A stretch of 64,000 nucleotides of DNA from Eubacteriaceae bacterium. Its GTDB lineage: Bacteria > Bacillota > Clostridia > Peptostreptococcales > Anaerovoracaceae. The position numbers and the translations under genes were made by a program. The notes under the pieces were generated by a model, which saw only the letters and a program-made list of their open reading frames with translations, ran no database searches and was not told the origin of the DNA. Where the stretch lies: assembly GCA_902362435.1 (NCBI GenBank), contig CABIWW010000003.1:124001-188000 (forward strand), read 5' to 3'. Positions 27,529 through 36,306 of this stretch are shown here, piece by piece (within the stretch, counting starts at the first letter, position 1; the number at the start of each line of letters is the position of its first letter).

Positions 27529-28414
27529 GTTCTTTCCTTTCCATGCGGAAAAATTCCTCCAGCTGCACCGGTCTCACCTGTATATTCTCTGCGCCCGCAG
27601 CCTGCAGCTTGCGGCGCGCATGCTCTTCCGAGGCATGGATTATACAGTAGTACCGTGCACTGTCCGTCTTTTCATCCGAAATATCTATTCTTTCTATCAG
27701 CTCTATCTCACCGATATCGATCGAGTCGACATCGCCCGCATAAGTGACTTCGCATGCCTGATAGCTTTTTCTCATCTGTCCGGTCGAATCATCGAAGGTC
27801 AGCCTGCCTTCATGCAGCATCCCTATGTGATCCGCCAGGTCTTCCAGCTCCTTCAGATTGTGAGATGTCACAAGGATCGTTGCTCCCCTGTTTTTTACAT
27901 AAAACCTGAACATGTCTCTGACCTGTATTCTCATGGAATAGTCGAGACCGTCGAACGCCTCATCCAGGAAAAGGTATGCAGGTCGTGTGGAAAACGCCAG
28001 TATCAGGCTCGCCTGTCGCTGCATGCCCTTCGAAAACCTGCTTATTTTCATGGACGGATCCACTCCGAACCATTCCACCAGTCCGTTGAAGGTTTCGTCG
28101 CTCCAGTCAGGGTAATAGCCCGAGTAGAACTTTCTCATCCTGTTCAGCGATGACTGCAGGAAAAACGACGCCTCCTCCGTCATGAAAAAACACTGCTGCT
28201 TTACAGCCGGATTTTCATAGACAGGCTGTCCGTTTATCAGAGCACGCCCTGAATCAGGCCTGTAGATCCCGCACATTATTTTGAGGAGCGTGGTCTTGCC
28301 GACTCCGTTATAGCCTATAAGACCGTATATCTCTCCTTTTTTCACAGTCAGGCTCACGTCCGAAAGGACCGTGAAATCACCGAAGCTTTTTGTGATATTT
28401 TCTGCCGATATCAT
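27497..28414 (-). CDS. ABC transporter ATP-binding protein (YtrB/CcmA-like)
   Basis: The 305-residue ATPase has Walker A GYNGVGKT near residue 38, signature FSKGMQRQASLILAF and Walker B YLFLDEAFDGLD. The signature departs from LSGGQ to FSKGMQ, the form usual in ABC-2 exporters such as the YtrB group. The C-terminal 90 residues are a regulatory extension. It starts 1 nt after the stop of the surface protein gene and overlaps its own permease gene. Confidence 0.87.
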   Translation of the reverse strand: MISAENITKSFGDFTVLSDVSLTVKKGEIYGLIGYNGVGKTTLLKIMCGIYRPDSGRALINGQPVYENPAVKQQCFFMTEEASFFLQSSLNRMRKFYSGYYPDWSDETFNGLVEWFGVDPSMKISRFSKGMQRQASLILAFSTRPAYLFLDEAFDGLDYSMRIQVRDMFRFYVKNRGATILVTSHNLKELEDLADHIGMLHEGRLTFDDSTGQMRKSYQACEVTYAGDVDSIDIGEIELIERIDISDEKTDSARYYCIIHASEEHARRKLQAAGAENIQVRPVQLEEFFRMERKERDADWEKIFR

Positions 28415-28415
28415 G

Positions 28416-29660
28416 TTACTCTTCGACCTCTTCTGTTTCTTCCAAAGGTTCTGCCGGTGTTTTCTTTCTGTTCTTCACGATGTATGCTGCTGCAAGCACC
28501 GCTATCAGCACTGCTGCTGCGATGCCGATCCACACTCCCGTATGACTGCCTTTTTCTTCTTTTACCGTTTCCTTCGCCACATCCCATTTTTCTGTGGAAA
28601 GTATGTATTTATCGGCTTCTCCGTACATTGTGCTGCATGTCACGTATCCGTTCTCAACACTCAGTTCATCCTCTATTGCCCTGGCGCCGTTTTCCTTGTC
28701 GAACGAATACAGGTAAAGCTTGTCCGAATCCTTGAACCAGTCTGCCACTCTGATGTAAGTGCTCGCCTTGCCCGGCAGCGCCTCCTTGTCGCCTCTCTGT
28801 ATATACAGTGAATCGGATTTTGAGCCGTATTTGCAGCCTTTGAATGCCTCCCGGCTGAATTCGAGGTTGAGATCCATATCTCTCGGTTCAGTCACATCTT
28901 TTCCTGCGAATTCCCAGGCGTAGAGGATCGTATCTGCGTCGTCCTTCTTCTGGAAGTCGACAAAGTCGCCTTTCCCCTTGATACTTTCAAGCGCGTCTTT
29001 TCCGGTCTTTCCGTCAGGTATCATCACGAAACTGATCTTGCCGCGGTCGCTGTCCACCGTCTTTGTCGTTCCTTCGGTTTCGTTTTCCTTTTCGTTTTTA
29101 TCACTTTTCTTTGATTTGTTTTTCTTTGCCGGTTTTGCTGACACCTGTCCTGAGGAAGCTGTTGTCGCCTGTGTCGCAGCCTGCGTGCTGTCACTTACCG
29201 TCACGTATATGCTCGTCGATGTGCTCGTGAACTGCCTGAGCGATGCAGTGACCGTTATCGTAGCGCTGCCGGGCGAAATGCCGGTGATATACACAGTGCT
29301 GCCGCTGCACGACGCAGTCGCTACACTCGTATTGCTCGAATATGCGTTGGCATATGCATAGTATGTCATATATGTAGTTCCTGCGCATTTACATTCTCCA
29401 TTCGCATCAAGGCAGTCTTTCTCACCGCAGATCTGCGGACATTCCGCCATGCCGCAGCCCGGAAGCTGAGAACTTGATGCCGGAGAAAATGAAAGGCTGA
29501 CTGCTGCCGAGCCTCCCTGCGATACAGATACACTGCTCTGCCCCGCATACACTCCCACACTTCCTCTCTGGAAATATGCGAATGAGTCGGAACACGTCAT
29601 CACTCCTGTTATCAGCAGAGCCAGTACGAATATCAGACTCCGCTTAGCTGTCTTTTTCAT
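28416..29660 (-). CDS. Cell-surface protein with Big2-like domain and six-cysteine motif
   Basis: The 414-residue protein has a signal peptide (about 1-28) and a Big2-like domain (about 35-155). Cysteines lie at 69, 74, 78, 83, 90 and 92. The spacing C-x4-C-x3-C-x4-C-x6-C-x-C is identical in the protein at 20251-21909, together with a shared G-C-x-M and C-P. A lysine-rich linker (about 168-190) and a second beta-rich domain follow. The C-terminus is one membrane helix (about 375-398) with a KNRKK stop-transfer and an acidic tail, so it is membrane-anchored and not sortase-attached. Confidence 0.78.
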   Translation of the reverse strand: MKKTAKRSLIFVLALLITGVMTCSDSFAYFQRGSVGVYAGQSSVSVSQGGSAAVSLSFSPASSSQLPGCGMAECPQICGEKDCLDANGECKCAGTTYMTYYAYANAYSSNTSVATASCSGSTVYITGISPGSATITVTASLRQFTSTSTSIYVTVSDSTQAATQATTASSGQVSAKPAKKNKSKKSDKNEKENETEGTTKTVDSDRGKISFVMIPDGKTGKDALESIKGKGDFVDFQKKDDADTILYAWEFAGKDVTEPRDMDLNLEFSREAFKGCKYGSKSDSLYIQRGDKEALPGKASTYIRVADWFKDSDKLYLYSFDKENGARAIEDELSVENGYVTCSTMYGEADKYILSTEKWDVAKETVKEEKGSHTGVWIGIAAAVLIAVLAAAYIVKNRKKTPAEPLEETEEVEE

Positions 29661-29704
29661 TTCAGTTACCTCCGATAGTTTTCATGATCGACTTGATTTT
29701 CCCG

Positions 29705-30547
29705 TTACTTTATCGATCTGCCGTTTATCTTCCTGTACGAATATATATCTATGTCAAGCTCTGCATCAGAGCCCTGTTTTTCTACTGTTATGATGTTTTT
29801 TGAACACGATACGGAGTATTCAGCTCCGTAATTGTTCTGCAGGGTCTCGACTATCCCTGCCGCTATATCTCTGTCGTTTTCTGCGAGGAATTCGTGACCG
29901 TGCACTGCTGCGTACCCATCCAGCATTTCCAGCGCTCTGGTCTCCGAAACCGGTACCTCTTCACCGTTTTCGGTTATGCCGACCCATGCGATGCTTCGTA
30001 TGTTCCAGATCGAATCCACGGATTTCACGACTTTGCCGGGTTCTGACGATACCGTTGACAGACTTACTCCCGACGGTATCAGCGCTTCCAGTGTAAAGTC
30101 CTGCACTGCGTACTTTTCATCGGCACTTCTGATACACGAAATACCTTTTTCTTTTTCCGCGGGTCCGATCTTCAGGATGCCTTTCGTGACCGCATCCACC
30201 GGGATCTTTATCCTTGCCGTATTTTCATCGTCCCCGGCCGTAAACTCGCACTCGTCGTCTTTCACTCGTTCATCTGAGATTGTGATACGCAGATCGCTGC
30301 ATTTTTCATCTGTGACCGCGATCTCCCTGTCGAATATCAGATCCGCCGTGACATACTGACTGTCCTCCGAACCCTCGCTGTATGACCCGACCGCCACATC
30401 CTCGAGCTGCGGCGAGTATTCAGCATCCGTTTTTACGCTGCCGCACGATGCCAGCATCGCTGCTGATACGACAGCTGTCGCCGCTGCCATGAACATCCTG
30501 CGGATCATCGTACATCTGTTTCCTGCTTTGTTTCTGTCCATTTTCAC
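29705..30547 (-). CDS. Predicted lipoprotein sharing a domain with the neighbouring binding protein
   Basis: The 280-residue protein has a lipobox LASC near residue 35 after a hydrophobic stretch; a second ATG at codon 14 (MIRRMF) gives a more usual signal-peptide length. The middle is beta-rich. The C-terminal 60 residues (DIAAGIVETL...YSVSCSKNIITVEK) resemble residues 75-115 of the FecB-like lipoprotein (DVAEAIKDVV...WEVVSCDGATVVLREK). I do not recognise the family. Its place in the gene run and its anchoring suggest it works with the surface proteins and the importer. Confidence 0.65.
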   Translation of the reverse strand: MKMDRNKAGNRCTMIRRMFMAAATAVVSAAMLASCGSVKTDAEYSPQLEDVAVGSYSEGSEDSQYVTADLIFDREIAVTDEKCSDLRITISDERVKDDECEFTAGDDENTARIKIPVDAVTKGILKIGPAEKEKGISCIRSADEKYAVQDFTLEALIPSGVSLSTVSSEPGKVVKSVDSIWNIRSIAWVGITENGEEVPVSETRALEMLDGYAAVHGHEFLAENDRDIAAGIVETLQNNYGAEYSVSCSKNIITVEKQGSDAELDIDIYSYRKINGRSIK

Positions 30548-30678
30548 CTGAGTTTTCTATTGTATTAACGCTCTTTATAAAGGGAATATGGAGACCGAAA
30601 CACTGTCCGATCTCCTGCTTTCCCCTGTTGCTTTATTTGACATAATGAAAGTAAGTGTATTGCATAGTTATATGTTTC

Positions 30679-32250
30679 TTATCTGCTTCTGCCTGCATTC
30701 TTTTTTCTGAATGCTATCACAGTACCGCCTGCAGCTGCTGCAAGGATCAGTGCTCCCGCCCACAGCATGATGCTGAAATCATCACCGGTAGCTGTGCCGC
30801 TGCTTGGATCTTTTTTCCCGTCAGTCTTTCCTGTATCTGCAGGTGTTTTCGGCTGTGTAAATTCCGCACTTACGATATCGCTTGGCATCATGCCGTTCTT
30901 TACAGCATATGCTTTTACTACTGCGGCCTTTTCAAGAGTAAAAGTTCCTTTATATTCTATTCTGGTATCGCTGCTCTTCGGATCGCTTCCGTCTGTCGTG
31001 TAGTAGATCACAGCATCCTCTGTTTCACAGCTTATCGAAACTTTCTGCTTGTCCTTGAATTCGCCTCCGTTAGGAGTGATAACAGGTGCTGCAGTCTTTT
31101 CACCTTCGATCACGTCCATGCCGAACACTGTATAAGTCGCCGACCACGTAGTCGTCTCCCCTGCGACCTTAGTGCTGTCCTCAGGATCCATCGCGATACC
31201 GAACAGGAATCTGAACGTGTTTTCCTTTGCAATGAGGCTGTCATATGCACCGGCAGGCTTTGTCTGATCGCTCCTGAAGATCACTTCATCATACTGATAT
31301 GCGATCATCGGATCCACCTTGGTCTTGTCAGCTCCGCCAAGAGCCGTCTTCACACCATCATCGAATCTTCCACCGCTGAGCAGAGTGTTCCTGAGCGATT
31401 CGTCTGTATATACTCCCGGGAATGCATATCTGTCCTGCATCAGATGTTCATATGTGAATATACCTCTAGAGTAGTATGCATCCTCCGTAGTGCTGTCATT
31501 TGACTCCTTTGCGCTGTCATTAGTTCTCAGCTTCAGCGTCATCCCCTGTTCAAAAGTTATCCCGGCTGCCTTGAAGATGTCGTTTATATCAGCTCCCTGT
31601 GCTCTGAACACAGTCAGACCTCTCATACCGCAGATAGTGTTGTACCACTTGTCCTCACCGCTGCTCATCTGCTTTATCTCGTCTTTTGTAAAGGTCTTTG
31701 CAGTCTTCACATTGCCGTCTTTGTCGATCAGCCTTACCTGCAGTGTCTCCGCACCGTACATCGTAGCCGTGAAGTCTGCCTGTAATGAGCCTTTATCACC
31801 CGATGTATCGAGCTTTACAGTAAATGTCTTTGTACGTTCTGCTGTTGATACGTTGAGTATCGGATCTTCTGCTGTACGCTTGAGGCTCAGCACCATCCTG
31901 TATGACATTTCTCCTGTCTTCCTGTCTTTTACAGTATCTGCTTTTATCGACCACTGCTCTGCCGTCAGCTCCTTCGCTTTACCGTCAGCTATGATAGTCA
32001 CTTTCTCCACCGCTTCGGCATAGCCTTCGAGCTCTGCCAGCTTCTCCTCATCTGTCTTGCCTGCCCACGTATCATCTCCGCTGTACGTGAGATTGATCTT
32101 CAGCGGATCACCCGTGTAGCGCAGCGTTACATTTTCCGCAGATATCGACGGCTGCGTCGTTTCTGCCGCCATCGCAGTCACCGGAGCCATCACACCGAGG
32201 ATCATTATCGCACTCAGTACGAAGGCCAGCATTTTTTTCGAAAATTTCAT
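30679..32250 (-). CDS. Cell-surface protein with chitobiase-C-like domain and C-terminal anchor
   Basis: The 523-residue protein has a signal peptide (1-29). The central domain (about 165-380) contains TFTKDEIKQM and a GADINDIFKAAGI element that recalls the sulfite-oxidase-like molybdopterin fold; no molybdenum cysteine is evident. A CHB_HEX_C_1-type domain follows (about 393-465, VIYYTTDGSDP). The end has TATGDD, a hydrophobic helix and FRKK, an anchor lacking LPxTG. Clean GGAGG precedes the start. The 131-nt gap to the next gene contains a GGAGAtCG/CGgTCTCC hairpin and no gene. Confidence 0.72.
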   Translation of the reverse strand: MKFSKKMLAFVLSAIMILGVMAPVTAMAAETTQPSISAENVTLRYTGDPLKINLTYSGDDTWAGKTDEEKLAELEGYAEAVEKVTIIADGKAKELTAEQWSIKADTVKDRKTGEMSYRMVLSLKRTAEDPILNVSTAERTKTFTVKLDTSGDKGSLQADFTATMYGAETLQVRLIDKDGNVKTAKTFTKDEIKQMSSGEDKWYNTICGMRGLTVFRAQGADINDIFKAAGITFEQGMTLKLRTNDSAKESNDSTTEDAYYSRGIFTYEHLMQDRYAFPGVYTDESLRNTLLSGGRFDDGVKTALGGADKTKVDPMIAYQYDEVIFRSDQTKPAGAYDSLIAKENTFRFLFGIAMDPEDSTKVAGETTTWSATYTVFGMDVIEGEKTAAPVITPNGGEFKDKQKVSISCETEDAVIYYTTDGSDPKSSDTRIEYKGTFTLEKAAVVKAYAVKNGMMPSDIVSAEFTQPKTPADTGKTDGKKDPSSGTATGDDFSIMLWAGALILAAAAGGTVIAFRKKNAGRSR

Positions 32251-32336
32251 CTTCCCTCTCCTCCTTTAACCATTCATTTTACCGGCTGAAACCGGTATCG
32301 CCTGCTTTTTACACTTCTTATACTTTCATAAATATG

Positions 32337-33812
32337 TCAGTTCAGATATATCCTTATCAGCGTACAGTCTCCTGCTGTCTCTACACGTTCACCGCCGTAA
32401 TAGCCGTCAAGATTTCCAAAGCATGCAGTGAACGGGCCGCTGTGGTTCTTTACAACGCCCACTTCAGTATCTATCCCCTTCTTTTCAAGAGACTGATTCA
32501 GCTGATCGTATGCCACATAAGCCTTGCTCTCATGATCATGCTCTTTCAGGATCGGATACCCGTTCTTTACACACGATATCACCGGGATCGCGCCCGGGAT
32601 CTTCACCCCGTCACGCGTCATGATGTAGTATGCACTGTCATTGTTCTTATGATCGAAATACTTCAGATCTTCCACAGTGTTGTACACCTCGCCGTCTCTT
32701 CCGACAAGTTCGGCCCTTCCGTCAAGAGTGCTCACTCCGGCTTTCTTTTTAAGGAGCCACAGAAAATCGACCCCTTCAAAGTAGTCGGTCCATCCGCCTG
32801 CGCCCGCATACGAAAATGTCTTCTCATCTCCGAGTGTTCCGTAATAACCGCCATGCACTTTTGACGGATTTTCCCTCATCAGGTCTTCGATCTCCGCAGT
32901 CGTAAGTTCCACGACTCTGTCCGGTCCGCGATATGCCGTATCTTTGTGGTATACTTCTATCGTAAATGTGCAGTCCAGTGAATCTTTATACAGCTTGCGA
33001 TCATGAAAACCGTACTCCGGGTCTTCAGGCGTCCTGCCTTTTCCTGCAGTCATGGACTTTACAGGAAACTGTTCCTTGAGTTTTCCGTCTTTGAAAACCA
33101 TCAGCATCACCGCCTGATCATCATCGCGGCCCTGCTCCTGCAGAGCAAATGGACCTTCACCGCTTCCCGTGGCCAGTATCGCCTTGTATTTGCTGCCGGA
33201 AAGCTTCTTATATGAAAATGTTTTTTTGTTTTCGTCTTTGTCTTCAAAAAGAATATTAAGCTTTTTCGTATTTTTATCTATACCGCAGAGATCGAGAAAT
33301 TTTATAAGATCGACCCCGTAGTATCCAGCGTTTTCTGCGAGGAGCCCGAGCGCATTCATCTTGCTGTTTACAAATGATATCCTTATCAGCTCCTCGAGAT
33401 CCCTGACCGAATAAATCGATTCCTCAGGCATAGCATTGCCTGTGAGCGTTATCGCATAGTAGATCTGATCTCCATACTGTGATCCGTATTTTCCCAGATC
33501 TGAAATGTACAGCTTGTCTATGATCTGCTGTTCATGATCTGATGGCGATCTGTCTTCTTCAGTTACTTTGACCTTAAGCGAGGTCTCATGCGATTCACCG
33601 TCCGCATCCTCTTTGTGTGATCCATGTGACTCAGAAGGTTCTGCGTTTTCAATGCTGCTACTGCCCGAATCGCTTTGCAAAGCACCCCTGCCTTCTGTAT
33701 CTGTGTCGCTTTTTTCACAACCCGTCACTGCAAGAGTAAACAGCACCACAATAGCAATGAAAAGGATCCTCAACACATACTTGTAATGCTTTGCGCTTTT
33801 CTGGTAATACAT
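32337..33812 (-). CDS. Large lipoprotein with tandem sulfite-oxidase-like domains (tentative)
   Basis: The 491-residue protein has a hydrophobic segment ending in the lipobox VTGC (Cys near residue 32) and a histidine/serine/acid-rich linker (about 50-90). Two similar domains follow. Each has a short motif VRDLEELI or TAEIEDLM, then GYYG, then GVDLIKFLDLCGI or GVDFLWLLKKKAGV. This repeat recalls the Oxidored_molyb fold as used in non-enzymatic clostridial surface proteins; no clear molybdenum ligand is seen. It is the first gene of the long leftward run. Function unknown. Confidence 0.65.
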   Translation of the reverse strand: MYYQKSAKHYKYVLRILFIAIVVLFTLAVTGCEKSDTDTEGRGALQSDSGSSSIENAEPSESHGSHKEDADGESHETSLKVKVTEEDRSPSDHEQQIIDKLYISDLGKYGSQYGDQIYYAITLTGNAMPEESIYSVRDLEELIRISFVNSKMNALGLLAENAGYYGVDLIKFLDLCGIDKNTKKLNILFEDKDENKKTFSYKKLSGSKYKAILATGSGEGPFALQEQGRDDDQAVMLMVFKDGKLKEQFPVKSMTAGKGRTPEDPEYGFHDRKLYKDSLDCTFTIEVYHKDTAYRGPDRVVELTTAEIEDLMRENPSKVHGGYYGTLGDEKTFSYAGAGGWTDYFEGVDFLWLLKKKAGVSTLDGRAELVGRDGEVYNTVEDLKYFDHKNNDSAYYIMTRDGVKIPGAIPVISCVKNGYPILKEHDHESKAYVAYDQLNQSLEKKGIDTEVGVVKNHSGPFTACFGNLDGYYGGERVETAGDCTLIRIYLN

Positions 33813-33875
33813 TGCCTTGTCCTCTGATAAAATTCATTCAATTATTACATAATCTACACATAACTTTTATGCCGT

Positions 33876-33888
33876 TTGATAGTATCAA
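33876..33888. promoter_or_regulatory. 13-bp dyad upstream of the surface-protein/ABC gene run
   Basis: TTGATA-G-TATCAA is a perfect dyad about 65 bp before the first gene of the leftward run, a good position for an operator over a -35 region. A second imperfect dyad, GTCGTTTGT-CGAA-ACAACCGAC, lies at about 33903-33924. The sites do not match the classic Fur box exactly. The gene-free stretch 33813-34188 holds these dyads and the terminator at 34071-34108; I see no gene in it. Confidence 0.45.
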
Positions 33889-34070
33889 CAAAACTCTCAT
33901 CTGTCGTTTGTCGAAACAACCGACGCCTGCCAAAAATGTTTTTGCGACAACATCAATCCTCTCGGATATCGCATTGAGCAAAATCGTTACATATCAGCAG
34001 CAAAAAGATCGTGAGCAATTGATAAAATCGGAGAACACGATCAGACGGGATAAATCAACAATAGAAAAAA

Positions 34071-34108
34071 CTGCCCTGTCAACAGCTTTTACACTATCGA
34101 CAGGGCAG
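34071..34108 (-). terminator. Terminator after the collagen-like gene
   Basis: CTGCCCTGTC and GACAGGGCAG form a 10-bp stem with an 18-nt loop. On the minus strand it is followed by TTTTTT. It lies 80 nt past the collagen-like stop. Confidence 0.88.
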
Positions 34109-34188
34109 ATTTTATTCATCCAGATTTGTTCATCGTATATCAGGATCAAGTTTAGCAGTTATTATTGTGCATATCGCAATCTACGCTT

Positions 34189-34938
34189 TTATCTTGCCAG
34201 ATACCCTGCGTTTCTCAGATTTCCAAGCAGTTCGTTCACAGTGTTGATCACATCTGTAAGCGTTGCCGTCGCAGCAAGGTCGGTTACCTGTTCTGCAGCA
34301 GCCGGTGCGGGGCCGGTCGCTCCCGTCGGACCCTGTGCTCCTGCTTCACCTGCGGGACCCTGAGGCCCTGTAGGGCCGGTTGCTCCTGTTGGCCCTGTTG
34401 CTCCCTGTATGCCGTCAAGACCTGCCGGGCCTGTCGCTCCTGTCGGACCCGTTGAACCCTGCGCTCCTGCTTCGCCTGCGGGACCCTGAGGCCCTGTCGG
34501 GCCGGTTGCTCCTGTCGGACCTGTTGGTCCTGTTGCTCCCTGTATGCCGTCAAGACCTGCCGGGCCTTGAGGACCGGTCGCTCCCGTCGGACCCTGTGCT
34601 CCTGCTTCACCTGCGGGACCCTGAGGGCCGGTCGGGCCGGTTGCTCCTGTCGGACCTGTTGGTCCTGTTGCTCCCTGTATGCCGTCAAGACCTGCCGGGC
34701 CTATCTCTCCCGCCGGACCTGTCGGCCCTGTTACACCAGTCGCGCCGGTTGCTCCTGTCGTCCCCGGAAATCCCACCGGTCCCTCCGGGCCCATCGGGCC
34801 TTCCTGCCCGCGAGGCCCCCTTGGACCAGGACACCCCCTCGGCCCCATCGGACCTGTCGCTCCGGTCGGGCCTCGCTGCTGACAGCAGTCATTATTATAA
34901 CCGCAGCAGCAATCATTGTTCGGATTATTAAAAAGCAT
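34189..34938 (-). CDS. Collagen-like triple-helix repeat protein
   Basis: The 249-residue protein has a cysteine- and asparagine-rich head ([10 protein letters not shown]) followed by about 60 uninterrupted Gly-X-Y triplets (about residues 23-208), dominated by GPT, GAT, GPA and GPQ. The tail of about 40 residues ([27 protein letters not shown]) is a helical trimerisation-like segment. No signal peptide is seen, as in BclA-type exosporium proteins. The DNA shows internal near-identical blocks of about 110 nt, so copy number may vary. AGGAGG precedes the ATG. A glycosyltransferase lies upstream on the same strand and may modify its threonines. Confidence 0.88.
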   Translation of the reverse strand: MLFNNPNNDCCCGYNNDCCQQRGPTGATGPMGPRGCPGPRGPRGQEGPMGPEGPVGFPGTTGATGATGVTGPTGPAGEIGPAGLDGIQGATGPTGPTGATGPTGPQGPAGEAGAQGPTGATGPQGPAGLDGIQGATGPTGPTGATGPTGPQGPAGEAGAQGSTGPTGATGPAGLDGIQGATGPTGATGPTGPQGPAGEAGAQGPTGATGPAPAAAEQVTDLAATATLTDVINTVNELLGNLRNAGYLAR

Positions 34939-34993
34939 GATATTCCTCCTTACAGATATACCATATCCCTGTTTTTCCCATCGACTCTTCCCT

Positions 34994-35041
34994 GCAGAGC
35001 CTGTGCTCTGCCCTTTGCATGATACCGAAAATACCGGTATC
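34994..35041. other. Two adjacent hairpins between glycosyltransferase and collagen-like gene
   Basis: GCAGAGC-CTGT-GCTCTGC (34994-35011) and GATACCG-AAAATAC-CGGTATC (35021-35041) form two compact stem-loops just after the glycosyltransferase stop. Neither has a clear T run on the minus strand, so they may act as a weak terminator, a processing site or part of the collagen-like gene's leader. Confidence 0.45.
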
Positions 35042-35051
35042 CTTATTTAAC

Positions 35052-36146
35052 TTATGCCTCCTGATATCGCCCGGTTACAAACAGGCGCTCAAAATATTTC
35101 TGGTTTTCGATCACTTCCTTCGATGCCGGTCTGATCATTGCCGCTCTAAGATGATACTGCCACGCCCTGCCATGGTCACCGAGCCTGTCATAACATACAC
35201 ACAGCTGCATCAGCGGTATATAGCCACGGCAGTCGCTGTGATCAAATCCGCCGTACTTCGCGCAGTCAGGTGCTGCAAGCGCCCGTTCATACCAGTAAGC
35301 CGCCGTTTCATGATCATTACATTCCATAAAACATGCGCCTATCTCACAGCATATCTCCGCCCTCGGCAGATCGTATCTGAAACTGTAAAAAAGACTGTCC
35401 AGCCTCATCTGCGGTTTTGCGAGATACTTGAAGCACAAAGACCTCTGCAGGCATGCATCTATCAGATTTTCACGCCACGCGCCCTTTTCAGCGAGAAACC
35501 TGTCAAACACAGAGATCGCTTCTTCATACCGCCCGTGATCGTAAAGCTCCCTGCCGTAATAAAACACCTGCCGCGAATCGCCCAGCTCGCCACGCGCTAT
35601 CATGGACTCGTATATCCTGAGGTTCCTATCAGAGCCATCTGCACTGTTCTTATGATGTTCGATCTCAATGTCAGAATACAGCACCTTGCCTGACGGCACG
35701 ACTGCCTCGTGCACCCGGCCTTTCCATATGAACCCCTTCCCGTTTCTGAGCCAGCGTTCCCGATAATATGAAACAGCCGGATATCCGTCACGATCAAACC
35801 CCGTCAGATACTTCATCATCACTACATCTGTATCAGGATCGATCTCCGACTTCAGCGCTTTCATCTTCTTCAGCTCATTCTCTGTGACGATATCGTCTGC
35901 ATCCAGCCACATCCAGTAATCCATCGACGCCTTCCTGCATGCAAAATTCCTGGCTGCTGCGAAATCATCCTCCCACTCAAAGTCGAACACTTTCTGCGTA
36001 TAATGCCGCGCTATATCTTTCGTGCGATCCTCCGAGCCGGTGTCCACTATTATAATCTCATCTGCGAGCTCCTTTACAGAATCCAGAGCCCTCGCGAGCA
36101 CATCCTCTTCATTCTTCACAATCATGCAAAGACTGATACTGACCAT
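35052..36146 (-). CDS. Glycosyltransferase family 2 with C-terminal TPR-like region
   Basis: The 364-residue protein opens with the GT2 sequence SLCMIVKNEEDVLARALDSV. It has IIIVDTGSEDRT and the metal-binding WLDADD motif at about residue 98. The last 160 residues look like helical TPR repeats (ELYDHGRYEEAISVF, AAYWYERAL). It is cytosolic, a type that adds sugars to proteins or cell-surface glycans. The neighbouring collagen-like protein is a possible acceptor; this is inference from adjacency only. Confidence 0.87.
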   Translation of the reverse strand: MVSISLCMIVKNEEDVLARALDSVKELADEIIIVDTGSEDRTKDIARHYTQKVFDFEWEDDFAAARNFACRKASMDYWMWLDADDIVTENELKKMKALKSEIDPDTDVVMMKYLTGFDRDGYPAVSYYRERWLRNGKGFIWKGRVHEAVVPSGKVLYSDIEIEHHKNSADGSDRNLRIYESMIARGELGDSRQVFYYGRELYDHGRYEEAISVFDRFLAEKGAWRENLIDACLQRSLCFKYLAKPQMRLDSLFYSFRYDLPRAEICCEIGACFMECNDHETAAYWYERALAAPDCAKYGGFDHSDCRGYIPLMQLCVCYDRLGDHGRAWQYHLRAAMIRPASKEVIENQKYFERLFVTGRYQEA

Positions 36147-36306
36147 TACAAATTACCTCCTGTTTTCGCATCGTTGCCAACACACCGAAATGCTTCTTAT
36201 TTTCGCCGTACATCGTATAACTACTATCTATATTATTCAACTGCTCTCGTTTCGTCCGCACCTTTTGATTCATAGTGTACCTGTTATCTCCAGTTATGCG
36301 CGGCAA

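Noticed and set aside
33813..33960. Fur box controlling the surface/ABC locus
   Set aside because: TTGATAGTATCAA is a clean dyad, but it does not match the GATAATGATAATCATTATC-type consensus well enough to call Fur.
34284..34931. Alternative-frame proteins across the collagen-like gene
   Set aside because: The repeat DNA leaves all frames open. Only the Gly-X-Y frame has a ribosome site, a start and a terminator.
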